Assembly (NCBI RefSeq): GCF_900168115.1
Contig: NZ_FUZC01000001.1
Coordinates: 496,001 to 560,000 of the forward strand
Source of the DNA: Salegentibacter salinarum
GTDB lineage: Bacteria; Bacteroidota; Bacteroidia; Flavobacteriales; Flavobacteriaceae
DNA length: 64,000 nt
Direction of reading: 5' to 3'
This document shows positions 34,058 through 41,802 of the stretch, one piece after another. A model generated the notes under the pieces. It was not told the DNA's origin, did no database searches, and worked only from the letters and a program-made list of their open reading frames with translations. Numbering within the stretch: the first letter of the stretch is position 1; each line of letters opens with the position of its first letter. The translations under genes and the position numbers were made by a program.

Positions 34058-36450
34058 TAGTCTAGAAGGCTTTCGTTGAACAATTCCAGGATTCTACGGT
34101 ACTCATCGGTCCAGCTGCTTGGTTCTACAAAACCGTGATCTTCTACCGGGTAAATTGCCATTTCCCAGTCTTCTTTGCCCAATTCAATTAAACGTTGGGA
34201 AAGCCTTACCACATCCTGAAAATGAACATTTACATCTACCATTCCATGGGCGATCAATAAATCCCCTTCAAGACCTTCAGCAAAATAAATAGGGGAAGAT
34301 CTTTTATAAGCAATAGGATCTGCCGCCGGTTCGTTTAGGATATTTGAAGTATAGCCGTGATTATAATGTGCCCAATCGGTAACCGATCTTAAAGCAGCAC
34401 CGGCTTTAAAAGTTTCGGGTTCGGTAAACATTCCCATAAGAGTGATAAACCCGCCGTAACTTCCACCATAAATTCCTACTTTTTCAGGATTGACTCCGTG
34501 ATTTTCTACCAGGTATTCTACTCCGTCAACCTGATCAGATAAGTCTTTTCCACCCATATGGCGATAGATTCCTGTTCTCCAGTCACGGCCGTAACCAGCG
34601 CTTCCGCGATAATCAATGTCGATTACGGTGTAGCCAAGGTCGGTTAACAAATTATGGAACATATATTCTCTAAAATAGCTGCTCCACCATTTGTGAGCGT
34701 TTTGCAAATACCCAGCTCCGTGCACAAAGACCACCGCGGCATCATTTTTTACATCGGCTTCGGGCTTATACAATCTCGCTGGCACCATAGCGCCATCTTC
34801 GGCTTCAAATTCTATTAATTCCGGTTCTCTCCATTCGTAGTTGCTAAATGCTTCAGATTTTCCTTCGGTTAATTGTTTGGCTTCAGCATTGGCCCTGGTT
34901 TTCTTTAAATATAATTCCCAAGGTTTGTTACTGTAGGAATGTAAAATGGCCATATTTTTTTCATCAGGAGAAAGGTAAACATCGTTGTTCCCTTCCATTT
35001 GGGTAAGTTTTTCCATTTTACCTCCCAGAACCGGCATTTTATAAAAATGGCGTTCGCCGGGCCCAACTTCAGAAGTAGTTAAAAACCAATGTTTTTTATT
35101 GTTAGAAAGTTCCGGATCAAAAACTTCAAAATCACCTTCTGTAAGCGCTTTTTTACTTCCGGTAGTCACGTCTAATAAATACAAATGCGAATAGCCGGTT
35201 TCTTCACTCTGGAAATAAATATGTTTATTGTCTGGCAACCAGCCCATTTCTTCACCACCGTAGTAAGCGTAGCCAACCCCAGGCCCCGCAATCCAGGCTT
35301 CGTCCCGCTGGCGGTCTAAAGTGTTTAGCTTGCCGGTTTCCAGGTCAATTTTAGCGATCCAACGGTCTTTATTGTCTTTAGAACGAAGGTTCACCACCGC
35401 GTGTTCCCCATTTTCAGAAAAATAAACCGTTGTAGGCGCTACTTCTCTTTTAGTTTCTTCCCATTCTTTATCGGGATAATCTTTTACGTAATCGGGTAAA
35501 TCGGTAATTCCGGGTAAATCGTCTGTTTTTAAAGTATAAACGGTATCCTTTTCCAAATTGTAAATGGCCAGTTCAATGCTGGTTTTATCTTCACCAACTT
35601 TACTTCTGGCAGGTAGGTTTGCAGTGTAGCCGGACTCGTCTACATAATTTGGCACATCGGTGCTTCCATCTTGCTTCCGGGTAATAAGCTTGAAAGTCGC
35701 AAATTTTGCATTGGGAGAAACCTGTAAATTACTAATATCACGATCTTCAAGGTAAAAGGTATAATCCTCTTTTTCAGCGGTTGCCTCTTGATAGGCTTCC
35801 CTGTTTTCTTTTTCGCTTTTACGTTGATTTACAACTTTCAGGAGTTCCAGGTTTTCATCCCTTACCCAGGCATCTTTTTCTGAAGTTTCATCTTCCTTTT
35901 CTTCTTCAGCCTTACCTTCAGCGATATTGGTTAGTTGTTTAATACTTCCCGCTTTTCTATCGTATATAAAAGCATTGTCACTTGAGTTGAAGCTAATTTT
36001 ATTTTCTTCTGCAAGGAATTCAGCATTACTAATAGCTTCTGATAGGTCTAATAATTGAATAGTTTCACGCGATTTCACATCGTAAATAACGAGGTTGCCA
36101 TCTTTGCTAAAAATCTTTTTGCTTCGGTTTTTATTAAAATCTCCGTAAGTCGGAATTATTCCTCGCTCTTCTTCCAAACTCACTTTACTGATTTTTGAAG
36201 TATTGTTCAACTCTATTTTATATAGCGAATCTTCGGCATTTTTTTCAGGATTATAATCAAAATAGATGGTTTCACTATCGGCGCTCCATTTTACATTAGA
36301 CGGGAAGGTGCCCATCCAATTAGGATCCTGCATAATTTTTTCTAAAGAAAGTTCACTTGTTTGTGAAATTCCGGAAAAACTTAAACCTATAAATATTAAA
36401 AAGAGAAACTGAAATTTAAAATTGAAAGGGTTTTGCAGCGTTTTTTTCAT
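34057..36450 (-). CDS. S9 family prolyl oligopeptidase / dipeptidyl-peptidase IV-like
   Basis: The 797-residue secreted peptidase has a signal peptide (about 1-29, SGISQ), an N-terminal beta-propeller region (30-540) and an alpha/beta-hydrolase domain (about 545-797). The catalytic serine lies in GIYGGSYGGFITLMG, the Asp in HGMVDVNVHFQD and the His in YPVEDHGF. Such enzymes trim peptides at proline or similar positions in the periplasm or outside. It is coupled by a TAATG overlap to a cysteine desulfurase-like gene. A divergent M28 peptidase starts 142 bases away, so this is a small peptide-scavenging locus. Confidence 0.92.
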   Translation of the reverse strand: MKKTLQNPFNFKFQFLFLIFIGLSFSGISQTSELSLEKIMQDPNWMGTFPSNVKWSADSETIYFDYNPEKNAEDSLYKIELNNTSKISKVSLEEERGIIPTYGDFNKNRSKKIFSKDGNLVIYDVKSRETIQLLDLSEAISNAEFLAEENKISFNSSDNAFIYDRKAGSIKQLTNIAEGKAEEEKEDETSEKDAWVRDENLELLKVVNQRKSEKENREAYQEATAEKEDYTFYLEDRDISNLQVSPNAKFATFKLITRKQDGSTDVPNYVDESGYTANLPARSKVGEDKTSIELAIYNLEKDTVYTLKTDDLPGITDLPDYVKDYPDKEWEETKREVAPTTVYFSENGEHAVVNLRSKDNKDRWIAKIDLETGKLNTLDRQRDEAWIAGPGVGYAYYGGEEMGWLPDNKHIYFQSEETGYSHLYLLDVTTGSKKALTEGDFEVFDPELSNNKKHWFLTTSEVGPGERHFYKMPVLGGKMEKLTQMEGNNDVYLSPDEKNMAILHSYSNKPWELYLKKTRANAEAKQLTEGKSEAFSNYEWREPELIEFEAEDGAMVPARLYKPEADVKNDAAVVFVHGAGYLQNAHKWWSSYFREYMFHNLLTDLGYTVIDIDYRGSAGYGRDWRTGIYRHMGGKDLSDQVDGVEYLVENHGVNPEKVGIYGGSYGGFITLMGMFTEPETFKAGAALRSVTDWAHYNHGYTSNILNEPAADPIAYKRSSPIYFAEGLEGDLLIAHGMVDVNVHFQDVVRLSQRLIELGKEDWEMAIYPVEDHGFVEPSSWTDEYRRILELFNESLLD

Positions 36451-36592
36451 CGATTTAAGGAGTTGTGGGTTTATTTTTTAAAACACTGCCAATATAGTTA
36501 AATAGATAATATCTGTAAAGAAACCCTGGAAAATGCCCACCAAGATTTAATTAATATCTTTACGCTGAAAAATTAAATTTTAAGAATTCAGA

Positions 36593-38143
36593 ATGAAGAA
36601 AAATTTACGCACACTTTTTAGTTTATTCCTTGTAGTCGGGGCATTACAAGTGCAGGCACAGGAAGAGATGGTCGATAAAATTGTAAACGAGGCCAATGAA
36701 AATTCAAAATTAGAAGATCTTGCCCACGAGTTGGTAGATGTTGTAGGTCCGCGTTTGGTGGGAACTCCACAGATGAAAAACGCGCACGACTGGGCGGTGA
36801 AGAAATATGATAGCTGGGGAATTTCGGCTGAAAACGAAGAATATGGCACCTGGCGAGGCTGGGAGCGAGGCATTACCCATATTGACCTTGTAGAGCCAAG
36901 AGTAAGAACGCTCCAAGGAAGACAATTAGCCTGGAGTCCTTCTACAGGAAAAAAAGGAGTAACGGCTGAGGTTGTACTATTGCCAGAGGCTTCAGATTCT
37001 ACTGATTTCGCTAATATGCTTTCTTTGGTTAAAGGAAAATTCGTGATGATATCGGTAAACGAGCCTACGGGAAGACCTCCTTATAACTGGGAAGAATGGG
37101 GCACTGAAAAGTCCTGGAAAAAGATGCAGGGCAGTATAAAAGAAACCGATTCCCTTTGGAGAGACCGAATTGGCAAAACCGGATATGGTTACAGGGAATT
37201 ACCTAAAGCACTTGAAAACGCCGGAGCTGTCGGAATTATTACTTCTAACTGGTCTCACGGCTTTGGTGCAAATAAAGTATTTGGTGGTTACACCAGTGAA
37301 ATCCCCACTCTTGACATTAACCTTGAAGATTACGGCTTGCTTTATCGTTTAGCTGAAAATGATAATGCACCCAAATTAAAAGTGGTTGCTCAGTCTAAAG
37401 ACCTTGGCGAAATGCCGACGTTTAATACTATTGCCAGAATTGAAGGCAGTGAAAAACCTGAAGAGTATATTATCCTTTCAGCGCATTTTGATTCCTGGGA
37501 TGGTGGAACCGGCGCTACCGATAATGGTACAGGAACTATCGTAATGATGGAAACTATGCGAATTCTTAAGAAACTTTATCCAAACCCGAAGCGAACAATT
37601 ATTGCCGGCCATTGGGGAGGTGAAGAACAGGGGCTTAATGGTTCCCGAGCCTTTGTAAAAGATAATCCAGAGATTGTTGCTAATGTCCAAGCCTTATTCA
37701 ATCAGGATAATGGAACCGGAAGGGTTAAGAATATTAACGGACAGGGTTTTCTGCACGCTTACGATTATATAAGAAGATGGCTGGAGCCGGTTCCGCAGGA
37801 AATTAAGGGAGAAATTGAAACTTCTTTCCCAGGGACTCCATCCAGTGGAGGAACAGATCACGCTTCATTTGTAGCAGCCGGTGCACCTGCATTTATGCTT
37901 AATTCATTAAACTGGTCTTACTGGGACTATACCTGGCATACCAATTTGGATACGTATGATAAAATTGTTTTTGACGATGTGAGAAGCAACGTAATCTTAA
38001 CCGCGATTATGACCTATATGGCAAGCGAAGATCCTGAAACTACTTCCAGGGAAAAAGCAGTTTTACCAATTAGCAGAAGATCTGGTGAGCAAATGACCTG
38101 GCCTGAGCCAAGAGATGCAGAAAGAAAAGGAGGACTGGATTAA
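36593..38143 (+). CDS. M28 family zinc aminopeptidase with PA domain
   Basis: The 516-residue exported enzyme starts with a signal peptide (1-22, VQAQ). Metal-binding motifs appear in order: SAHFDSWDGGTGATDNGTG, GHWGGEEQGLNG, NQDNGTG and TDHASFVAAGAPAF. A protease-associated region is inserted at about 130-260 (VKGKFVMISVNEPTGRPPYN). It is related to glutamate carboxypeptidase and aminopeptidase S families. The gene diverges from the S9 peptidase. A TATCTTTA box (one mismatch to TAnnTTTG) lies about 30 bases upstream. Confidence 0.92.
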   Translation: MKKNLRTLFSLFLVVGALQVQAQEEMVDKIVNEANENSKLEDLAHELVDVVGPRLVGTPQMKNAHDWAVKKYDSWGISAENEEYGTWRGWERGITHIDLVEPRVRTLQGRQLAWSPSTGKKGVTAEVVLLPEASDSTDFANMLSLVKGKFVMISVNEPTGRPPYNWEEWGTEKSWKKMQGSIKETDSLWRDRIGKTGYGYRELPKALENAGAVGIITSNWSHGFGANKVFGGYTSEIPTLDINLEDYGLLYRLAENDNAPKLKVVAQSKDLGEMPTFNTIARIEGSEKPEEYIILSAHFDSWDGGTGATDNGTGTIVMMETMRILKKLYPNPKRTIIAGHWGGEEQGLNGSRAFVKDNPEIVANVQALFNQDNGTGRVKNINGQGFLHAYDYIRRWLEPVPQEIKGEIETSFPGTPSSGGTDHASFVAAGAPAFMLNSLNWSYWDYTWHTNLDTYDKIVFDDVRSNVILTAIMTYMASEDPETTSREKAVLPISRRSGEQMTWPEPRDAERKGGLD

Positions 38144-38166
38144 ACTCCCTGTTTTTTCTGAATAAA

Positions 38167-38208
38167 AAGAGGTTGCTTGAAAATAATTCTATTTTCAAGC
38201 AACCTCTT
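38167..38208. terminator. Bidirectional terminator
   Basis: An 18-bp perfect stem (AAGAGGTTGCTTGAAAAT and its complement) with a 6-base loop, between the convergent M28 peptidase and 38229 lipoprotein genes. Confidence 0.88.
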
Positions 38209-38228
38209 ATCTTTTAAAAATCTCAAAA

Positions 38229-38609
38229 TTAACCTTCAAGATCGGCCCCTACGGGAATCGAGCAATCGTGATAAGGCTCACCGTGAGCAGGGTTTTTAGT
38301 CGGTTTTGATTCTTTTAGTCTAATTGGAGACGATGTCATCTCTGAATCTGAACCTGCATTGGTGTTATTATTACTACTTGCTCCGCTTAAAGAAGCACCA
38401 ACCGGCATATCACAACGGTGACCCGGTTCTCCATGCGGAGGGTTAATATCTGGCGTTTCTGCATTTCCAGAAGTATTTCCGCTCATTTCGGTATTTGGAA
38501 CAGTTTGGGTTTCTTCAGTAGTTTTTTCTTCTGCGTCTTTACAAGAAGTAAATGCGGCAAGTGATACAACCGCAAGTCCAAGCATAACTTTATTAAAATT
38601 GATTTTCAT
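38229..38609 (-). CDS. Lipoprotein with two His/Cys PHGEPxHxCxxPVGAxL repeats
   Basis: The 126-residue protein has a lipoprotein signal with Cys23 (AAFTSCKDAEE). After a Thr/Ser/Asn-rich linker come two copies of one motif: NPPHGEPGHRCDMPVGASL (about 56-74) and NPAHGEPYHDCSIPVGADL (about 107-125), 33 residues apart. Each repeat keeps two His and one Cys in fixed spacing (HxxxxHxC), which would suit metal or haem coordination, though this is inference. I know the motif only from uncharacterised Bacteroidota proteins. An imperfect -7 box (TATCTTTA) is upstream. Confidence 0.8.
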   Translation of the reverse strand: MKINFNKVMLGLAVVSLAAFTSCKDAEEKTTEETQTVPNTEMSGNTSGNAETPDINPPHGEPGHRCDMPVGASLSGASSNNNTNAGSDSEMTSSPIRLKESKPTKNPAHGEPYHDCSIPVGADLEG

Positions 38610-38652
38610 AACAGCATTATTTTAAGTTATAAAGATACTAAATCTATGAGGA

Positions 38653-39642
38653 TTACTCGGTAAGCATCTCCATTTCCTCTTCGGAGACATCTATGAGTCC
38701 GGCTTTTGGTAACCGCTTCAGCATTGTTCTCCAATTTTCGTCCTCTTCAAAAATTCTATCAAAAATTTGTTTTGCTTCGTCCAACCTATCACTATTGGCA
38801 AGCGCCACAGCTTTCCAAAAACGCATTTCCAGGTTATCTGGAAACATACTTTCAGCCGTGCCATATTCCTCTAAAGCTTTTTCTACATTTCCTTCTTCCA
38901 TAGCAAGATCGCCGCGGTTCATAAATTCGTATGCTCTCGCCGTTTTTAATAAACGGTCTAATTCTTCTATAGGATTCTCGTGATCATCTACCCTGAGATC
39001 TATTTTCTTGTCTTTCCAGACTTCTTCAACTTTATCTGGACCAACCACGATTAAAGCCGCCGATTGTTTCCCTCGAATATCCCCGCCGGCATCCTGTGCG
39101 GCTTTTAAAACAGCAATAACTCTTTCAGCTAAGGGTAAATTTGCATTTTCAACAAAAGCTTCGGCCATGGCGGGCACAACCTCGTCATTTAACATCATAT
39201 TTGCCTGGACCGAAAAATTATCTCCGTTTAAATGTTCAGCTTCTGCTACACATTTTTGCCCGGTATATGCAGCATTATCGCCAGACTTCCCTAAAATGGC
39301 AAGTTGTCTAAAATCACGACCTTCATCATTATTGATAAGACTTTCCACGGCTTCCTCGGGTGTATAACCCTGGTCTAATAGCTTCAGTCCTTCGGGACCA
39401 AAAGCGGGATTTACAAAAGATTGGGTGGCGACCACTCCAACGCCAGATTTTCCCCAGGCCACGAGTGGGCCAACCGAAAACCAGTGACTTTGAACCCCCA
39501 CGACCATTTCACCGGTTTTTGCATCCCGAGCCACAATAGAATATGTGTGTGCGAAAGCGTCTCCGCTAATTTCAGCAGTTTGGGCTTTGGTATTTATGGT
39601 TGAAATAAATATTAAAGCGAAAAAGAGTAAAAATTGCTTCAT
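38653..39642 (-). CDS. DUF1028 protein with C-terminal TPR segment
   Basis: The 329-residue exported protein has a signal peptide (1-20, TKAQ), then a DUF1028 domain (about 28-220; HTYSIVARDAKTGEMVVGVQSHWFSVG and GVVATQSFVNPAFGPEGLKLLDQGYTPEEA are diagnostic). This family adopts an Ntn-hydrolase-like fold of unknown activity. The tail (about 235-325) contains helical TPR-like repeats (RGDLAMEEGNVEKALEEYGTAESMFPDNLEMRFWKAV). It forms a same-strand run with exported genes on both sides but with gaps that allow separate promoters. Confidence 0.87.
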   Translation of the reverse strand: MKQFLLFFALIFISTINTKAQTAEISGDAFAHTYSIVARDAKTGEMVVGVQSHWFSVGPLVAWGKSGVGVVATQSFVNPAFGPEGLKLLDQGYTPEEAVESLINNDEGRDFRQLAILGKSGDNAAYTGQKCVAEAEHLNGDNFSVQANMMLNDEVVPAMAEAFVENANLPLAERVIAVLKAAQDAGGDIRGKQSAALIVVGPDKVEEVWKDKKIDLRVDDHENPIEELDRLLKTARAYEFMNRGDLAMEEGNVEKALEEYGTAESMFPDNLEMRFWKAVALANSDRLDEAKQIFDRIFEEDENWRTMLKRLPKAGLIDVSEEEMEMLTE

Positions 39643-39693
39643 AATTCAGGTTTCTGATTAGAAGCTAAAGATAGCGAAACTCTGCTGAATAAC

Positions 39694-40389
39694 TTAAAAT
39701 GTATGGTGCAGGCTAAGCTGAATTTGTCCTTTGCTTACTGCATCTGTAGTTTGCTTCATATACCCGGCCTGGACTTTTAGATTGTCTTTTAGGGCATAAC
39801 CCAGGGCAGAATAAAATCGGTTACGATCAAATAATTCTACACTTCGGCCATTGCCAATTTCGCGTTCGCCGTTAATGAATAGTTCGTTATATAAAGCGAG
39901 GTAAATAGCATCTTTATTCAGGTTTGGCTGATTTAGTGGAATATTTAAGAACAGGTTGTAACGATAACGGGTTCTAAAATCCTGATCCTCTACCCAGCGT
40001 TGCTCGTATCTAAAACGATGGGTAAGGTAGAATCTGTCGCTCAATTTATGCGGAAGCAAAGTCTCCTGGTAAATCCTGCTTTCCCCTGCAGTATTATTAC
40101 CTTCACCAAATTCTCCCGAAGTAATATTACCATATCCAAGCGTGAATTTTACATCGGCATTTTTAGGGGAATAGGTGAGTCCGCCGCGAATAAGTAATTG
40201 CTCCAAATCCCCGCCAAGATCCCAGTTTCTATATTGAATATCCCCCTGAAGTCCCCATTCACTTTCACCAAAATTTGTATTCCAGAAATACATATACCAC
40301 GCGCCGGTTTGCTCTTCGTCAATTTGAGCATGGACAGAAAATGACATAAATAAACTAAACAGAACTGCGGAAAGGAGTGATTTTTTCAT
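39694..40389 (-). CDS. DUF2490 outer membrane beta-barrel protein
   Basis: The 231-residue protein has a signal peptide (1-21, VHAQ), then alternating beta strands rich in Tyr and Trp (TGAWYMYFWNTNFGESEWGLQGDIQYRNWD) and a C-terminal phenylalanine (QIQLSLHHTF), the usual signal for outer-membrane insertion. This is the DUF2490 family, small barrels of unknown role. A -7 box TATATTTG followed by C is 14 bases upstream on the minus strand. Confidence 0.88.
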   Translation of the reverse strand: MKKSLLSAVLFSLFMSFSVHAQIDEEQTGAWYMYFWNTNFGESEWGLQGDIQYRNWDLGGDLEQLLIRGGLTYSPKNADVKFTLGYGNITSGEFGEGNNTAGESRIYQETLLPHKLSDRFYLTHRFRYEQRWVEDQDFRTRYRYNLFLNIPLNQPNLNKDAIYLALYNELFINGEREIGNGRSVELFDRNRFYSALGYALKDNLKVQAGYMKQTTDAVSKGQIQLSLHHTF

Positions 40390-40403
40390 TTTTGCTTTTT
40401 CCG

Positions 40404-40411
40404 CAAATATA
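40404..40411 (-). promoter_or_regulatory. -7 box of the DUF2490 gene
   Basis: TATATTTG then C on the minus strand, 14 bases before the ATG. Confidence 0.5.
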
Positions 40412-40440
40412 ACATTCCGTAAGAAAAAAATAAGGATTTG

Positions 40441-40740
40441 CTATTCTTTCACTTCGGTAACTAGAATATAATCCGGACCACCATCTACAGGATAACCTTC
40501 AATTTTTGACCCCGAAATAGTGACTTCCTTACCAACATATTCGTCCAAACTTACTTTTTCACTTTTCAATGCATAAAACTCATCTTCAGTATTTAAAGTG
40601 TGAGTTCCATATTGATAAGAAGTTATTCCCTGGCTTTCTATGGTTCCGGTAATTTGCATTTGTTCTTCAGAATTTTGCCTGTCACAATTAGTACTCAAAA
40701 AAATGAGACCTGTAACCAGGCTTAAAATAATAGCTTTCAT
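40441..40740 (-). CDS. Small lipoprotein with OB-like beta domain
   Basis: The 99-residue protein has a lipoprotein signal with Cys19 (IFLSTNCDRQ). The mature part (MQITGTIESQGITSYQYGTHTLNTED, then EYVGKEVTISGSKIEGYPVDGGPDYILVTEVKE) reads as a small beta-barrel like the OB-fold DUF5818 group. Function is unknown. I see no clear promoter box upstream. Confidence 0.75.
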   Translation of the reverse strand: MKAIILSLVTGLIFLSTNCDRQNSEEQMQITGTIESQGITSYQYGTHTLNTEDEFYALKSEKVSLDEYVGKEVTISGSKIEGYPVDGGPDYILVTEVKE

Positions 40741-40840
40741 AAAGATTTGGTTTAAAATATAAGCAGGAATAAAAATAATAAAAGGAAAGTAAGCAATTGA
40801 AGTTTTAAGTTTTAATATGATGAATTTCTGAAAACATTAT

Positions 40841-40848
40841 TATTTTTG
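40841..40848 (+). promoter_or_regulatory. -7 box of the tRNA-Arg/riboswitch/pnuT unit
   Basis: TATTTTTG then C matches TAnnTTTGC, 12 bases before the first base of the tRNA. No second box is visible between tRNA and riboswitch. Confidence 0.55.
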
Positions 40849-40860
40849 CGGGGCTTACCC

Positions 40861-40932
40861 GGCCTCGTAGTTCAACGGATAGAATAGAAGTTTCCTAAAC
40901 TTTAGATCCAAGTTCGATTCTTGGCGAGGTCA
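40861..40932 (+). tRNA. tRNA-Arg (anticodon CCU)
   Basis: A 72-base cloverleaf: acceptor GGCCTCG pairs with CGAGGTC, the anticodon stem GAAGT/ACTTT holds the loop TTCCTAA with anticodon CCT at 40894-40896, and the T arm is CCAAG-TTCGATT-CTTGG. The discriminator is A and CCA is not encoded. Only about five bases separate its 3' end from the first strand of the TPP riboswitch. Confidence 0.95.
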
Positions 40933-40937
40933 CTTTA

Positions 40938-41180
40938 AATGAAATGGGGTGCTTGCCATAAAGCAGGCTGAGATGATACCCAGGAGTTTTACTCGATAAT
41001 CGAGATTAAAATATTTACGATGTTTTGTCTCGAATCAAGTTATATTTTCTAAAAATGCTTTCTGGGGCTTGCCCCGAGGTCATTTACTCCGAACCTGATC
41101 CGGATAATGCCGGCGTAGGGATTTTCTTAGCTGAGGATGCATTACTGCAATTTTCAGCTATTTCATCTCCTCATTTCATT
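40938..41180 (+). ncRNA. TPP (thiamine pyrophosphate) riboswitch with an insertion in the aptamer
   Basis: The conserved aptamer parts are present: GGGGTGC (40946), CTGAGA (40969-40974), ATACCC (40976-40981), CCTGATC (41094-41100) and the GGATAATGCCGGCGTAGGG block ending at 41120. Normally about six bases join ATACCC and CCTGATC; here there are about 112. GGAGT (40983) and ACTCC (41086) can close the extra domain. Downstream, AGCTGA/TCAGCT (41129-41159) forms a hairpin, and ATTTCATT (41173-41180) is complementary to the 5' strand of P1 AATGAAAT (40938-40945), a plausible switch just before the pnuT start. Confidence 0.9.
40985..41090 (+). repeat. Interspersed repeat, copy C of three, inside the TPP riboswitch
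   Basis: GTTTTACTCGATAATC at the left and GGCTTGCCCCGAGGTCATTT at the right are shared with the copies at 3931-4030 and 20708-20806 (both in the opposite orientation). The inner text also follows copy A (AGATTAAAAT, CTCGAA, AATGC in the same order). The element occupies precisely the extra segment of the riboswitch and carries hairpins CTCGA/TCGAG and GGGG/CCCC. Confidence 0.65.
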
Positions 41181-41187
41181 GAAATAA

Positions 41188-41802
41188 ATGAAGACAATGA
41201 TCGAGGATTTCTTTACACAACTTACCTGGCTACAAGCCCTGGGCACTACTTTTGGAGTGGTTCAGGTGTTACTGGCACGTAAAAACAACATTCATAATTA
41301 CTTATTCGGAATTGTCTCCATTCTTATAAGTTTGTTTGTAATGTACCAGTCTAAACTATACGCCGATATCATTTTAAACCTTTATTACCTCGTAATGAGT
41401 ATTTATGGCTGGTTTTACTGGAGATATGGTAAAAAAGAAGAAGAAACTCCCATTTCCTATTCCAGTAAATCTGAACATTTAAAGGCCCTGGGAATTGTAT
41501 TGACTTGTTTTGCAATAATGAGTTATTGGCTTCGCATTCATACCGATTCTGATGTTCCGTTTTGGGATGCGGCGGTAAGCGGATTCGCCTGGGCGGGAAT
41601 GTGGCTTATGGCCAAAAGAAAAATGGAAAACTGGATTTTTCTGAATATCAGCAATAGTATTGCTATTCCTTTGCTTATTTATAAAGAGTTGTACATATAT
41701 GCCGGTTTAACCGTTTTTCTGTTTATTGTAGGGACTTCGGGATATTTTAAATGGCGAAAAATTGTTAAGAATGAAAGAAGACAACAAGCAGCAAGCGCTT
41801 AG
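41188..41802 (+). CDS. pnuT: PnuC-type transporter, probable thiamine transporter PnuT
   Basis: The 204-residue membrane protein has about seven helices and the PnuC family motifs FGVVQVLLARKNNIHNYLFGIVSILISLFVMYQSKLYADIILNLYYLVMSIYGWFYW and NWIFLNISNSIAIPLLIYKELYIYAGL. PnuC proteins carry nicotinamide riboside; the PnuT branch carries thiamine by facilitated diffusion. The TPP riboswitch directly upstream makes thiamine the likely substrate. The 3' end overlaps the next gene by 32 bases in another frame. Confidence 0.88.
   Translation: MKTMIEDFFTQLTWLQALGTTFGVVQVLLARKNNIHNYLFGIVSILISLFVMYQSKLYADIILNLYYLVMSIYGWFYWRYGKKEEETPISYSSKSEHLKALGIVLTCFAIMSYWLRIHTDSDVPFWDAAVSGFAWAGMWLMAKRKMENWIFLNISNSIAIPLLIYKELYIYAGLTVFLFIVGTSGYFKWRKIVKNERRQQAASA

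Noticed and set aside
41025-41282. 85-codon frame in the riboswitch region
   Set aside because: It lies across the conserved TPP aptamer and the pnuT start in another frame, so it is not a plausible gene.
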